The notes: generated by a model from the letters alone, not told the origin. Positions 12,541 through 22,114 are shown, numbered from the stretch's first letter. The stretch: 64,000 nucleotides of DNA from Spirochaetota bacterium (GCA_003246895.1 QKCL01000087.1:1-64000), one strand, 5' to 3'. Program-made: numbers and translations.

Positions 12541-12568
12541 TTGACCTTACAAAAATTTTTTTTGTAAT
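12541..12568 (+). promoter_or_regulatory. Candidate murI promoter
   Basis: TTGACC (12541-12546) and TGTAAT (12563-12568) are separated by 16 nt in the divergent region between the minus-strand operon and murI. Transcription would begin near 12575, downstream of the in-frame ATG at 12567. That supports ATG 12591 as the murI start. Confidence 0.5.
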
Positions 12569-12590
12569 GTACTTATATAGGTTCATCCGT

Positions 12591-13361
12591 ATGAAAATAG
12601 CAATATATGACTCAGGTATCGGGGGAATGACTGTCCTCCATGAAGCACTTAAAATACTCCCAAATGAAGAGTATATATACTACTCTGACTGTAAAAATGC
12701 ACCCTATGGCACCAAGGATAGAGAAACTGTTTTAAAACTTATTTCTGATTCTGTCGATTTCATTGCAGGCCAGAATATTGATGCACTTGTTGTGGCATGC
12801 AATACTGCAACAAGTGTTGCAATCAGTTTTCTAAGGGCCAGATACAGTTTCCCGATTCTGGGCATGGAGCCTGCTGTAAAACCCGCTGTTGAAAGAGGGG
12901 GATCCAGAAAGATCCTTGTAATAGCTACTGAATTAACCCTTAAAGAGGAGAAGTTTTACAATCTTATTCAAAGGGTAGGGAATGAGGCATTGATTGACCC
13001 TCTGCCTGCTCCCGGTCTTGTTGAATTTGCGGAAAAGTGCATATTTGACAGCGCCACCGTCAAAACCTATCTGAGTGAAATACTCTCTAACCGTAATCTG
13101 AGTGAATATGGGACAGTTGTTCTTGGCTGTACACACTTTCCTTTTTTTAGACCGGTAATAAGTGATATTTTTGGAGGAGAAGTCGCTATCCTTGACGGAG
13201 GGGAAGGGACAGTCAGGCATCTTGTAACTGTTCTTGGCAGGACCAAGGAGCTTCCTCGGTCCGAAAAGAGGCCGCAAATCGTATTTTACAATTCAGGGGA
13301 ACTGGTTTTAGATCCTGAACGTTACAATGAATATCTTGATATTCTGTCCGCTCAGCAATAA
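12591..13361 (+). CDS. murI: Glutamate racemase
   Basis: 256 aa from ATG 12591. It converts L- to D-glutamate for peptidoglycan. The family N-terminus IAIYDSGIGGMTVLHEAL begins directly after this start. The catalytic cysteines lie in VVACNTATS and in VVLGCTHFPFF, and YSDCKNAPYG is the substrate-binding loop. An in-frame ATG at 12567 would add 8 residues but lies upstream of the predicted transcription start. The ribosome-binding site is weak (AGG 12579-12581). Confidence 0.95.
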   Translation: MKIAIYDSGIGGMTVLHEALKILPNEEYIYYSDCKNAPYGTKDRETVLKLISDSVDFIAGQNIDALVVACNTATSVAISFLRARYSFPILGMEPAVKPAVERGGSRKILVIATELTLKEEKFYNLIQRVGNEALIDPLPAPGLVEFAEKCIFDSATVKTYLSEILSNRNLSEYGTVVLGCTHFPFFRPVISDIFGGEVAILDGGEGTVRHLVTVLGRTKELPRSEKRPQIVFYNSGELVLDPERYNEYLDILSAQQ

Positions 13362-13427
13362 ATTTGCAGAAAATAAATAGTTTCTTAATAAAAACTTTAT
13401 CTGTTTTTCCCGTGTCCATGATCTAAT

Positions 13428-13454
13428 GCATCGCAAAGGAGTTTTAAGCGATGC
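13428..13454 (+). promoter_or_regulatory. Hairpin enclosing the ribosome-binding site and start codon of the chemoreceptor
   Basis: GCATCGC (13428-13434) is perfectly complementary to GCGATGC (13448-13454). The 13-nt loop holds AAAGGAG, and the 3' arm contains the ATG at 13451. In mRNA this would bury the start codon and loop out the Shine-Dalgarno sequence. It could equally be a short DNA palindrome bound by a protein. Confidence 0.45.
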
Positions 13455-15157
13455 GAAAATTTTTTCCCAATATCTTTAAAGAGAAAAAACTGCTCATAAC
13501 GGTTGTGTTAATTGTATTACTGTCACTTTTAAATATATCCGCTTATATTGTCCTGGACTGGATGAATGAAAATCTCTTTAAACGGTATTCCGACAAACAG
13601 ACTGAAAATTCATTTCTTCTTAAAAGTGTAATCAATGAATCAAGATGGTCAAACAGGCTTCTTGAATCCATATTGACCAACATGGAATTTGACGGTGAGC
13701 TTAATCATAATGAAACAGATTTTGCTAAGTGGTATTATTCCCTAAAGGGAACAGCAAAGTACTGGAAAATGGATGATGCCGCCAGGGAGGTCTTCGACTC
13801 TCTGGGGAGAATAAATCAGGATATGCATAATAGTGCCAGAATGATGTTCGGTGCGGGAACCCAGGCTGAAAAAATTGAAATTTTCAAACAATACACTGTG
13901 AAGAGCCAGAATCAGCTCACTGAGGGCCTGAATAAACTCATGTTCATAAACAACAAGATTCTGGATCAAAGCAAGACTGAGCTGCATGACTTCATCATTT
14001 ACAAACGGATTTCCGGCATGATTTCAGGAGCAGTTATCGTTGTACTATGCCTCATACTTGCTTTAAGGGTAATCAACTCCATGACAAGGAATAATAAAAA
14101 TCTTTCTGATACCCTTGTCAGAATCAGTGAAGGAGATTTAACAGCCAGGCTTGATATAATAACAAAAGATGAATTCGGGCATCTTTCTCATCGAATAAAC
14201 GGTTTTACCGGAAGAATAGAATCTGTGATATCTGAGGTAAAGGAAGGCTCAGACCTTCTTATGCGGTCTACTGTTGAAATTCTTTCAATAATCAATAATT
14301 TTTCAGATAACTCCCAGAAGCAGGCAATGTCAACTGAGGATATTACAGAAAGCATGAAGAAAGCTGTGGATTCAGTTGTGCTCATTGAAAACAGCACGGG
14401 TATGCTTTCAGAAGGACTCTCAAAGCTCATAGGTTTTATTGATAATCTTGCCATGATTATGGATGAATCCGCAAGGTTCATGAAGGAATCATTATCCTGT
14501 GCAAGGGAAATTGCTGAAACTGCCGAATCCGGTGAAATGAGAATTATTGAAATGAGCAGAACTATTGACAATATCACTCACAGTTCAGCTGAAATGAAGA
14601 CCATAGTAAATATCATAGAAGAAATATCTGATCAGGTAAACCTGCTTTCGCTTAATGCTTCCATTGAGGCAGCAAGGGCAGGAGAAGCCGGAAAGGGATT
14701 CAGTGTTGTTGCAAATGAAATTTCCAAACTGGCGGACAAGACTTCTGTAAGTGTAAAGGGCATTAATAAAATTCTTGAAGAGAATCAGACCGATATTTTG
14801 AGCGGTACAGATGCAATAGAGAACACAGTATCAACATTTCGTAGTATTGTCAAAGGGGTAATGGTAATTCACGACGATATGGTTAAAATTTCTAATTTTT
14901 CAGAAAAGCAGTCATTTATGAGATCTGAGGTAAATGAGGAAGCGGGCAGGGTGCATTCTCTTCATGGTGATATATCAGAATCGATAGATATATTCAAGAA
15001 GAGCATCATTGATATCGAAAATGAACTAGGTTTTATAAATGAAAAGGTTCAGGACGGTGCAGCCGGTGCAGAAGAGCTGGCTGCACAGATGGAGGGGGTC
15101 AAGTCCATGGCTATTAGTCTTATAAGGGATGTGGATTATTTCAAGACAACTTCCTGA
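13451..15157 (+). CDS. Methyl-accepting chemotaxis protein
   Basis: 568 aa inner-membrane chemoreceptor. Transmembrane helix 1 is at about 13-35, an extracytoplasmic helical sensor domain of about 150 residues follows, transmembrane helix 2 is at about 187-207, then HAMP and a long cytoplasmic coiled-coil signalling domain. The hairpin tip around residue 394 onward ([20 protein letters not shown] then [10 protein letters not shown]) is the conserved CheA/CheW contact. The sensor resembles a four-helix-bundle type and the ligand is unknown. It overlaps the convergent radical SAM gene by 17 nt. No C-terminal CheR tether pentapeptide is visible. Confidence 0.95.
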   Translation: MRKFFPNIFKEKKLLITVVLIVLLSLLNISAYIVLDWMNENLFKRYSDKQTENSFLLKSVINESRWSNRLLESILTNMEFDGELNHNETDFAKWYYSLKGTAKYWKMDDAAREVFDSLGRINQDMHNSARMMFGAGTQAEKIEIFKQYTVKSQNQLTEGLNKLMFINNKILDQSKTELHDFIIYKRISGMISGAVIVVLCLILALRVINSMTRNNKNLSDTLVRISEGDLTARLDIITKDEFGHLSHRINGFTGRIESVISEVKEGSDLLMRSTVEILSIINNFSDNSQKQAMSTEDITESMKKAVDSVVLIENSTGMLSEGLSKLIGFIDNLAMIMDESARFMKESLSCAREIAETAESGEMRIIEMSRTIDNITHSSAEMKTIVNIIEEISDQVNLLSLNASIEAARAGEAGKGFSVVANEISKLADKTSVSVKGINKILEENQTDILSGTDAIENTVSTFRSIVKGVMVIHDDMVKISNFSEKQSFMRSEVNEEAGRVHSLHGDISESIDIFKKSIIDIENELGFINEKVQDGAAGAEELAAQMEGVKSMAISLIRDVDYFKTTS

Positions 15158-16742
15158 TGATACCGGATAAGGCGGTATCAGTGGGGTTCAGTGAAGCGGC
15201 TTTTTTGAATGATTCGAGGGCTTTTATTGTCTTTCCGGATTCATTCTGTATTTCTCCCAGACGCTGCCAGATATTATGGCAGTTTGGCACAATCTTTGAC
15301 GCACTGACTAGAAGTCTTTCCGCTTCTGAAGCGTCATTGCAGATTTCGGCGAGCTTCATATATCCCCATGGGTTTCTGTTATGATTTCTGATAACTTTCA
15401 TATACAGCTTGCTGGCACTGTTGTAATTCCCCGTGTCTGCAAGAGCATCTCCTTCCATAAGATCGGTTGTCCAGCAGTCAAGGAGAAATGATTTCCTTTG
15501 ATCCTTAAAGTCATGGGGTTTATAGTAGGATTTTGCCCGGATGGATTCTCCTGCCCTGATTATTCTTTTTATCCATGACCGGGTTTTTGAAAGGTCACTG
15601 AGGTACAGGCCATTGTCATTTCTGTTAAACCAGACATCATCCGTTATTTTGTCTGATCTTACGCCGTCAAAATATATGTCCGTGCCTGGATAGTAGGCAA
15701 CAGGTGATACAATTACATCATGTGGAAGGGTTTCCTTTATTAGGCTTATGGTTAAGTCTATGTCGTGATCTGTTTCATCCTTCATCCCGGCCATTAGATA
15801 GTAGGAGAGGTATATTCCTGCTTCCCTTGTGAGTGCCGCGGCTTCCTTTATCCGTTTTATTGATATTGATTTGTCATACATTCCGAGAATTTTTTCAGAT
15901 CCGGATTCGACTCCGTACTGTATATGTTCAAGTCCGTTTTTTTTCATCGCAGTAAGCATTTCCATGTCAACAGTATCAACACGGGCCTGGCAGTTCCACA
16001 TGAAATATAATTCCGAATCCTCAAGCAAACGGCAGAATTCAAGCACCCTCTTTTTGTTCAATGTAAAATTATCATCGCGGATGGAGAAATATATGAGTCC
16101 ATGTTTTTCCTGTAAATATCGGAGTTCACTCACAATTGACCGTGGGTCTCTCATGGAAACTTTACGCTTCCAGAAACCCGGTGATGAGCAGTATCTGCAT
16201 CTACTGGGGCATCCTCTGGACGTTATTATATATCTGAACTGTTCATTTTTATTAACACCTATGGTTGTTCCCTTGAAAAATGCAGGAGGCGGAAACCTGT
16301 CTATGTCATCAGATCTGATGCCGTGTATGACTTTTTCTGCGGAACCATCTCTGAGAAGCTGCAGAGATGCATCCTCTCCTTCACCTGTGATAATATAATC
16401 TATTTCCGGATACCTTTTGGTTATTTCGTTATAGAGGAATGTGGGATGGTGCCCTCCGATAACAGTTTTTATGAGAGGATTTTTCTGTTTAAGTTTTTTT
16501 ATTAGTTTTAAGGACTCTGTTCTGTTAAATGAAAATATGGAGATAAAAACATAGTCAGGGGAAATTTTAAGAATTTCCTGAACAGCCGATTCTGCGCCGA
16601 TATGTGAAAAATTCGCAAGGGTTACTTCAAATCCGTTTTGTTCAAGAAAAGCAGTAATGGAGGTGATACCATATGGCATGAGGGACATGAAATAATCACC
16701 TCTGTCTTCGTGGTTGCACAGATAGGCACAGATAATTTTCAT
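15141..16742 (-). CDS. B12-binding-type radical SAM protein with TPR C-terminus
   Basis: 533 aa. An N-terminal Rossmann-like cobalamin-binding-type domain (about 1-145, with VIGGHHPTF and IITGEGED) is followed by the radical SAM core with CPSRCRYC (Cys178, Cys182, Cys185 for the 4Fe-4S cluster) and [12 protein letters not shown]. About the last 100 residues look like TPR repeats ([35 protein letters not shown]). Enzymes of this layout methylate or rearrange unreactive carbons, often in lipid or cofactor pathways; the substrate cannot be read here. It directly abuts the upstream M15 peptidase gene with no gap. Confidence 0.88.
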   Translation of the reverse strand: MKIICAYLCNHEDRGDYFMSLMPYGITSITAFLEQNGFEVTLANFSHIGAESAVQEILKISPDYVFISIFSFNRTESLKLIKKLKQKNPLIKTVIGGHHPTFLYNEITKRYPEIDYIITGEGEDASLQLLRDGSAEKVIHGIRSDDIDRFPPPAFFKGTTIGVNKNEQFRYIITSRGCPSRCRYCSSPGFWKRKVSMRDPRSIVSELRYLQEKHGLIYFSIRDDNFTLNKKRVLEFCRLLEDSELYFMWNCQARVDTVDMEMLTAMKKNGLEHIQYGVESGSEKILGMYDKSISIKRIKEAAALTREAGIYLSYYLMAGMKDETDHDIDLTISLIKETLPHDVIVSPVAYYPGTDIYFDGVRSDKITDDVWFNRNDNGLYLSDLSKTRSWIKRIIRAGESIRAKSYYKPHDFKDQRKSFLLDCWTTDLMEGDALADTGNYNSASKLYMKVIRNHNRNPWGYMKLAEICNDASEAERLLVSASKIVPNCHNIWQRLGEIQNESGKTIKALESFKKAASLNPTDTALSGIIRKLS

Positions 16743-17489
16743 CTATTTGCAGGAATCATTTATTGAGTTTACATAGATTGGGGCGAGAAACAGAGCCTCC
16801 TTTGAACCAGGGAAAGTCAGTTTCCTGCTGAAGTTTTTTTTGTTTTTACTGTATTCATCATTCCATATTTTAAGATACTTTGAGGAAAGGGGAGTATATG
16901 ACCAGTGCCACTTCTCCTCTTTATACCCGTCTTTGCGTCCAGCAGTATAGGGCTGCCCAAAACCATAACGCCGGGCGTTTTTGATAAACCAGTCATAAAC
17001 TATTTTGCCTTCTCCCTTTTCAAAATATTTATTATCAAGGCTGTTCATGTCAAAATCAGTTCCCCAGTGGTGTCGGGAGGTTCCTGGCATTGAGGAGTAA
17101 TTAAGAATTGTTCTGGCTTTTTCTACGGGAGATTTTATGTCGTTTATGTTCTTGATCCCTGTGACTTTGCGTTTACCTGTCCATTTGTCTGACCAGATTT
17201 TTTTTTGTATTTCGAAGTTTCTTGCAGCACTTATTACTCTGATTACAATTTTAGGATGTTCCTTGTTGAAGTCTGAAATAAGTTTCTCGAGGGCCTGAGA
17301 TGCCTCCTTTCTTAGAAACATTCCGGATCCTGCATATTTAATGCCAGTTTTTTTTAAATTGATAAATTCGGTGTTTTTTTCAGGAGAGAACTTGCCTGTA
17401 ACATAATCAATTGTTGAAATGGCATTTTTGGATACTACAGGTGCAGCGCTGCATATGAGTAATACTGTAACTATTGAGGTTTTAAACAT
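16743..17489 (-). CDS. M15-family (VanY-type) D,D-carboxypeptidase
   Basis: 248 aa with an N-terminal signal peptide (VTVLLICSAAPVVS). The zinc motif Ser138-x-His140-x-x-Gly143-x-Asp145-x-Asp147 (SRHHWGTDFDM) and the downstream EKWHW (His195) match the M15B family, which trims D-Ala from peptidoglycan stem peptides. It lies between a tiny membrane-protein gene (16 nt upstream) and the radical SAM gene (0 nt downstream), suggesting an envelope-related operon. Confidence 0.9.
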   Translation of the reverse strand: MFKTSIVTVLLICSAAPVVSKNAISTIDYVTGKFSPEKNTEFINLKKTGIKYAGSGMFLRKEASQALEKLISDFNKEHPKIVIRVISAARNFEIQKKIWSDKWTGKRKVTGIKNINDIKSPVEKARTILNYSSMPGTSRHHWGTDFDMNSLDNKYFEKGEGKIVYDWFIKNARRYGFGQPYTAGRKDGYKEEKWHWSYTPLSSKYLKIWNDEYSKNKKNFSRKLTFPGSKEALFLAPIYVNSINDSCK

Positions 17490-17505
17490 TATATTTTACC
17501 CTGGA

Positions 17506-17649
17506 CTATTTTGAAGATGTGCAGTTTCTTTTTTTTATTCCGATTGCAAATCTTATAAAACCGGAAATAATCACAAATACTGCGATGAGTCCGATTATTA
17601 CTGAAGCATTTCTGATTAATAGGTGATATTCCCTTACAAAGGTATCCAT
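17506..17649 (-). CDS. Small single-span membrane protein (47 aa)
   Basis: The reading frame runs from ATG at 17649 to TAG at 17506. GGAG lies 6 nt before the start. The sequence is Met-Asp-Thr-Phe-Val-Arg-Glu-Tyr, then one hydrophobic helix (VIIGLIAVFVIISGFI, about 17-32), then a basic tail ending KKRNCTSSK. It lies 16 nt upstream of the M15 peptidase and is probably the first gene of that operon. Function unknown. Confidence 0.6.
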   Translation of the reverse strand: MDTFVREYHLLIRNASVIIGLIAVFVIISGFIRFAIGIKKRNCTSSK

Positions 17650-17781
17650 TACAGTCTCCGTAAAAAATGATTACTTATCTATAAACAGTATATAAAAAAT
17701 GTCAAATATTTATGCTGTTTAGGAAGTTTATATTTATCAGGAGCAAATTATTTATAATTATCAGTAAAAATCTAATTGGGG

Positions 17782-17810
17782 TTGACTTGTTTAATTAATG
17801 GTGCTAAGAC
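17782..17810 (+). promoter_or_regulatory. Candidate promoter of the small-gene cluster
   Basis: TTGACT (17782-17787), a 17-nt spacer, and TAAGAC (17805-17810) preceded by TGC, giving an extended -10. Transcription would start near 17817, just before the 55 aa gene. Confidence 0.5.
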
Positions 17811-17834
17811 TGTTTCAGGGCGGGTTGCTATGTG

Positions 17835-18002
17835 ATGGAAGAAAATTCTAATCTATATGAACTATGTGATTTTATAGATTCCTACATTAAATCTGATAGG
17901 GAGCTTCTGTCTGAGCACATTAAAATGGTTAAAGACAGAATACATAAATCCCTGTTGAAAAACGGCAGTCCGAACATTGATGTACTTTTAAAACGGCTAT
18001 GA
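17835..18002 (+). CDS. Small soluble protein (55 aa)
   Basis: Starts ATG 17835 and ends TGA 18002. Mostly charged and predicted helical: MEENSNLYELCDFIDSYIKS, then RELLSEHIKMVKDRIHKSL. It overlaps the next gene by ATGA (4 nt), strong evidence for translational coupling. I do not recognise a family. Confidence 0.55.
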   Translation: MEENSNLYELCDFIDSYIKSDRELLSEHIKMVKDRIHKSLLKNGSPNIDVLLKRL

Positions 18003-18205
18003 GTTTCCTGTACCTGAAAATACTGCGAATAATGCTTTTCGTGATTTGTGTTCTGGCTGTCAGGTTATTGATCTTACGTTTACTTTCAAATAAAAAAATT
18101 TTACGCGGCAAATACGATATCGAAATTATTGCCCCTTCCATAATCCTTGCCTATATTTTAGGTACAGCAATTTACTTTGCAGTAAGAAAAATGTTTGAGA
18201 TATAA
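17999..18205 (+). CDS. Small two-span membrane protein (68 aa)
   Basis: Two hydrophobic helices (about 8-28, LRIMLFVICVLAVRLLIL; about 44-61, IIAPSIILAYILGTAIYFAV) are separated by a basic loop (SNKKILRGKYD). It starts within the stop of the 55 aa gene, so the two are likely made together, perhaps as a soluble/membrane pair. No family recognised. Confidence 0.6.
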   Translation: MSFLYLKILRIMLFVICVLAVRLLILRLLSNKKILRGKYDIEIIAPSIILAYILGTAIYFAVRKMFEI

Positions 18206-18229
18206 ATCCCTTGTTAAGGAGGTACTATA

Positions 18230-18394
18230 ATGGCAGTTGAGAACATAAGCGGCAGTGACATCATAACAACCGAATTTGCAAGAAATACCAGCAAAGCTTC
18301 TGAGTCAGTTGAGAAAGATACCAGGGAAATTGTTGAAAGACCCGCTGTTCAGCAGGAGGAAACAAAGGGGAATTATATAGACAAAAAAGCATAA
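18230..18394 (+). CDS. Small hydrophilic protein (54 aa)
   Basis: A strong AAGGAGG (18216-18222) lies 7 nt before ATG 18230. The protein is Ser/Thr/Glu-rich, begins MAVENISGSDIITTEFARNT and ends with a short NYIDKKA tail. It follows the two-span protein by 24 nt and is probably in the same transcript. It lacks membrane segments and any family I can name. The strong ribosome-binding site argues that it is translated well. Confidence 0.6.
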   Translation: MAVENISGSDIITTEFARNTSKASESVEKDTREIVERPAVQQEETKGNYIDKKA

Positions 18395-18412
18395 TTGAAA
18401 CATCATTTTTTT

Positions 18413-19747
18413 TCAAGTGATTTCACTGATAAATTTTGGTATGTGTATTCCATCGGAATGATAAATTATATGCAGCTCCTTTACGGCTCTGGTAACGGCA
18501 ACAAAGAACAGTCTGCGTTCTTCCTCTATATCAGACATGGGTGAAGGAAAAATTTCATCATTTATTCCTGATACTATTACACGTTCATATTCCAGCCCCT
18601 TTGATTTGTGCATTGTGAGTATTTCTGTTTTTGGGCCTATATAGTCATGGAGATGTTTATTCAGGCAGGAGATCTGCCAGTTGTTTCTTACAAGAATGGC
18701 AGTTTTTTTGTTCCTGCCGTGACCTGAACTCAGGATTGATCTTATGACATCCTGCTCTGCCTCAGCTGTATCAGCACCGTGAATATTCACAGAACCCCCT
18801 TTGCCTTGAACAGATACAAGTTTTTTCCTGGTCTTTTTTCTGTTGTGCCGGATGATTTTCTCCGCAAGATCTGTTATCTCCTTATGGGACCTGTAGTTCA
18901 GTATCAGTTTATGAACTGTCAGGTTTTTAAAGTATTTTTTCAGATTCATAATTATGCCCACATCTGCTCCCCTGAATCCGTATATAGCCTGATAATCATC
19001 TCCAACAAGAAATATATTTCTGTTTATCCCCATTACCAGTTTTATCAGTTCCATATCAGTTTCTGAAGTGTCCTGAAACTCATCGATGAATGCCGCGAAG
19101 TACATGTCTGAGAGCGAGTCACTTATTTTTTTATCTGTGCGGATAAGGGTTACAGCTCTGTCTATGATCTCAGAAAAACCGATGAGGTTCATCCGGGATT
19201 TGACTGAATCCATGCGAATGAAGAGTTCCTGAAGATTACTGATCAGTTCGCCATTCGTGGAAAGTACAGGAATTTTTTTTACTTTATCAGGTCCCAGCTT
19301 GTAAAGTGAATATACAGTTTTCAGTGGCATGCCCATGTAGCGGCTTTTGTTTAAGCTGAAATGTTCATAGAGAAGGTTCATTTCATCATCATCTGTTATT
19401 ATTTTCGGCTGACCCGGAGCTTTCCATACCTGTTTGTATGCTGACATGTTCCGGCAGATTATATCGTAGCAGAAGGAGTGAATTGTCCCTGCATATAAGG
19501 ATTCAATGGATGCAATATTTTTTTTAAAAAGTCGTTGTTTTATTTCTTCTGCTGCCTTTCTACTGAAGGTAAGTATAAGAATCTTTTTTTTGAGTTTCTG
19601 GGCATAGGGGAGAGTGTTTTCAATGCGCCGGATCATGGTGAATGTTTTACCTGTTCCCGCTCCTGCAAGAACCAGGTGTGTCCCTTCTGAATATGCAGAT
19701 GCCCTGATTTGTGCAGTGTTTGATTTCATAAAGATGTTACGAATCAC
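18413..19747 (-). CDS. Compact UvrD/Rep-type SF1 helicase
   Basis: 444 aa, much shorter than UvrD or PcrA (about 700). The SF1A motifs are in order: Walker A GAGTGKT (29-35), motif II AFIDEFQDTSE, motif III GDDYQAIYGFRGAD, motif IV ILNYRSH, motif V ILTMHKSKGLEYERVIVSG and motif VI RRLFFVAVTRA. The accessory 1B and 2B insertions appear much reduced. It is probably an ATP-dependent 3'-5' DNA translocase or helicase in repair. It is divergent from the RNase II-type gene with 40 nt between starts. Confidence 0.88.
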   Translation of the reverse strand: MIRNIFMKSNTAQIRASAYSEGTHLVLAGAGTGKTFTMIRRIENTLPYAQKLKKKILILTFSRKAAEEIKQRLFKKNIASIESLYAGTIHSFCYDIICRNMSAYKQVWKAPGQPKIITDDDEMNLLYEHFSLNKSRYMGMPLKTVYSLYKLGPDKVKKIPVLSTNGELISNLQELFIRMDSVKSRMNLIGFSEIIDRAVTLIRTDKKISDSLSDMYFAAFIDEFQDTSETDMELIKLVMGINRNIFLVGDDYQAIYGFRGADVGIIMNLKKYFKNLTVHKLILNYRSHKEITDLAEKIIRHNRKKTRKKLVSVQGKGGSVNIHGADTAEAEQDVIRSILSSGHGRNKKTAILVRNNWQISCLNKHLHDYIGPKTEILTMHKSKGLEYERVIVSGINDEIFPSPMSDIEEERRLFFVAVTRAVKELHIIYHSDGIHIPKFISEIT

Positions 19748-19787
19748 GACCTGGTAGCACTAATTTTTTTTCAGGATAAAAACCATT

Positions 19788-21590
19788 ATGAAAATTACTT
19801 TTAAATACTGCCGTCTCTATCAGTGCAGAAGTAGAGGGAACAGTTCCAGAATAATTGATTTTTATTCCGGCGAGGAGTTGCCCGGTCATGAACTCTCCGG
19901 TGAATTCGCTGATGGAGATCTGTTCTTTTTTCCATATAAATGTTCTGTGCCTGTACATGTATGCAGTGAAAAATCTGCTGTATTCAGTTATTTCATGGAG
20001 TTTAAAAAAACAGGGATATATCCTCTGCACAATGAAGAGTCTTCAATGGAGCTGGAGCACATCCTTGAAAAGGGGATAGAAGCAGACTCTTGTCTGAAAA
20101 ATTATGAAGATATACCCTTTGTTACCATCGATAATGACGGATCAAAAGACCTTGATCAGGCTGTATATGTAAGTGAGACAGACATGGGATTTAAGGTTGT
20201 CTATGCTCTTGCTGATGCTTCTTTTTTTGTTCATCCTGAGAGTGAGCTTTTCAGGGAAGCTCTCAGGCGAGGTTCAAGTTACTATTTTCCCGGTTATTCA
20301 CTGCCCATGCTGCCCAGGGAACTTTCAGAGGGACTGATCTCACTGAACCCCGGAGAGAAAAGAAGAGCACTTGTATTTTCAATTTTCGTTGACCTTAACG
20401 GAAATGCTCTGGAAACCTCTATTGAACGCGCCTTTATAATAAGCAGGCACAAACTTTCATATTCCCAGGTGCAGAAATTTTATGATGAAAACAGCTTTGG
20501 AGATCTTCCCTCTGTCATCAGGGAATCACTGATTTCTCTCCAGAATGCGGGCAGAATACTCTATAAGAAATCTCTCACGAGGGGAGTTATAAACTATCAT
20601 CGTCATGAGCTTGATATAAGTATTGATGAAGGTAACAATGGATTCATCGTTGAGAACTCAATCCGTACTGATGCTGCAAGGTGGAACGAACAGGTTTCGG
20701 TTCTGTGCAATATGGAGGGAGCAAGGGAAATCGCGCGGTTGGGAAAGTGTGATGTTGAGATTGTGCAGCCACTGTTCAGGATACATGAGCCTCCGACAGA
20801 GGGAAGCCTTAAAAGGCTCAATGGAATAATCACTGATCTTGTAAAAATTCATTCTCTTGACAGTGCTCTCTGGGGGTGGGGGTATCATGAAGGAGAGAGC
20901 CTCGCCGCATACCTTGACAGACTCCCAAGGCAGGATCAGTACAGTGCCATTACCGAGACTATAGAACAGCAGATACTTGTGACAAATAAAAAATCTGTGT
21001 ATTCTGAGAAACCCATGGGGCACTACGCTCTCCGGGCTGAACTCTACGGAAGATTTTCTTCTCCCATGAGAGAAATTGTCGGAATCTATACCCATAAGGA
21101 ACTTCTGGAGAAACTCGGCTATGAGAAAAATGGAATTGCGGAGATGGATCTTCAGCTTCGTGAGGAGGTCATAGATTCAGGCAACAGATCGAAGGATATA
21201 CAGAAGGACATGGACAGGATGACATTCGATCATGTCCTTGATTATCTTTTTTCAGAGGAACTGGAAAAGTCTCCATCAGACAGACAGGTTTATAAAGGTA
21301 TAGTACTGGGTGTAAAAAGCAGCAGAATATATCTGAGAATTCATAATCCTTCCATTGAGGTGAAGATGTATGTTGATACAGTTAATTTTCTTTTACAGGA
21401 CAGGCTTGAAATTTCTGAAAATTCACTTGAACTTGTTTCAGCAAAAAATGGAAAAACCGTAGTGGCAGCAGGTTCGTTGGTCGAGTTTAAGATAGGTAAG
21501 TACGAGAAGGGGAAATGGATACCAGTTCCTGTCAGGCTTTGCTATGCGGGCCTTGATCTTACTGCTGCTTCTCTCTCCTTTTTGGAGTAG
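19788..21590 (+). CDS. RNase II/RNB-family exoribonuclease, divergent
   Basis: 600 aa. The RNB catalytic core begins at about residue 110, with TIDNDGSKDLDQAV matching the Asp-rich Mg2+ site (typical form TIDGEDAKDFDDA). LADASFFV, FSSPMREIVGIYTHKEL and a C-terminal S1-like segment follow. N-terminal cold-shock domains are not obvious, so this is shorter than RNase R (about 750-800). It should degrade RNA 3' to 5'. The gene overlaps convergent queH by 49 nt. Confidence 0.88.
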   Translation: MKITFKYCRLYQCRSRGNSSRIIDFYSGEELPGHELSGEFADGDLFFFPYKCSVPVHVCSEKSAVFSYFMEFKKTGIYPLHNEESSMELEHILEKGIEADSCLKNYEDIPFVTIDNDGSKDLDQAVYVSETDMGFKVVYALADASFFVHPESELFREALRRGSSYYFPGYSLPMLPRELSEGLISLNPGEKRRALVFSIFVDLNGNALETSIERAFIISRHKLSYSQVQKFYDENSFGDLPSVIRESLISLQNAGRILYKKSLTRGVINYHRHELDISIDEGNNGFIVENSIRTDAARWNEQVSVLCNMEGAREIARLGKCDVEIVQPLFRIHEPPTEGSLKRLNGIITDLVKIHSLDSALWGWGYHEGESLAAYLDRLPRQDQYSAITETIEQQILVTNKKSVYSEKPMGHYALRAELYGRFSSPMREIVGIYTHKELLEKLGYEKNGIAEMDLQLREEVIDSGNRSKDIQKDMDRMTFDHVLDYLFSEELEKSPSDRQVYKGIVLGVKSSRIYLRIHNPSIEVKMYVDTVNFLLQDRLEISENSLELVSAKNGKTVVAAGSLVEFKIGKYEKGKWIPVPVRLCYAGLDLTAASLSFLE

Positions 21591-22114
21591 ATGCATCCGC
21601 AATAGTTCTGTCTGTAGAAATTCATCTTTCTTGATATTTCCAGGGATTTTTTGAAGCCGTCATTTTTTTTGAAATCCGACACAAGATATTCAATCCCATA
21701 CTCTTTCTGCAGTTTTACGCCGATTTCATTTACTTTTACTGCATCTTTATGAGGGCTTATTGTGAGAGATGTTGCAACTGTATTAAATCCGTACTCCTTT
21801 GCCTTTTGATAGGTTATCATCATTCGGTGCTCGTAGCAGGCCCAGCATCTTTCTGATCTTTCTCCAAGATCCTTATATGGCAGTGTTTCAGAGGACCATT
21901 TTTTTACATCGGGTTCTTCAATAATCAGATCCGCACCAAGGAAGCTGCTGAAAGTTTCCAGTTCATTCAATCTTTTTTCATATTCCAACAGAGGCATTAT
22001 GTTTGGATTGTAGAAAAATATTGAAACAGAATATACATCTCTCAGCAGCTCATACACATGTGAAACACATGGTGCGCAACATGTATGAAGCAACAGTTTT
22101 TTTGATGAGCTCAA
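21542..22114 (-). CDS. queH: Epoxyqueuosine reductase QueH
   Basis: 190 aa. The cysteine pattern of QueH (formerly DUF208) is present: HTCCAPC near the N-terminus, ERCWACYEHRM in the middle, and NYCGCIYS near the C-terminus. It reduces epoxyqueuosine to queuosine in tRNA, replacing QueG. The start is TTG at 22114, immediately after the stop of the upstream gene. No clear ribosome-binding site is seen, so coupling to that gene is likely. The 3' end overlaps the exoribonuclease gene on the opposite strand. Confidence 0.93.
   Translation of the reverse strand: MSSSKKLLLHTCCAPCVSHVYELLRDVYSVSIFFYNPNIMPLLEYEKRLNELETFSSFLGADLIIEEPDVKKWSSETLPYKDLGERSERCWACYEHRMMITYQKAKEYGFNTVATSLTISPHKDAVKVNEIGVKLQKEYGIEYLVSDFKKNDGFKKSLEISRKMNFYRQNYCGCIYSKKEREAAVRSRPA

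Noticed and set aside
19737-20030. 97 aa minus-strand frame
   Set aside because: It is antisense to the N-terminal part of the exoribonuclease gene and has no independent support.
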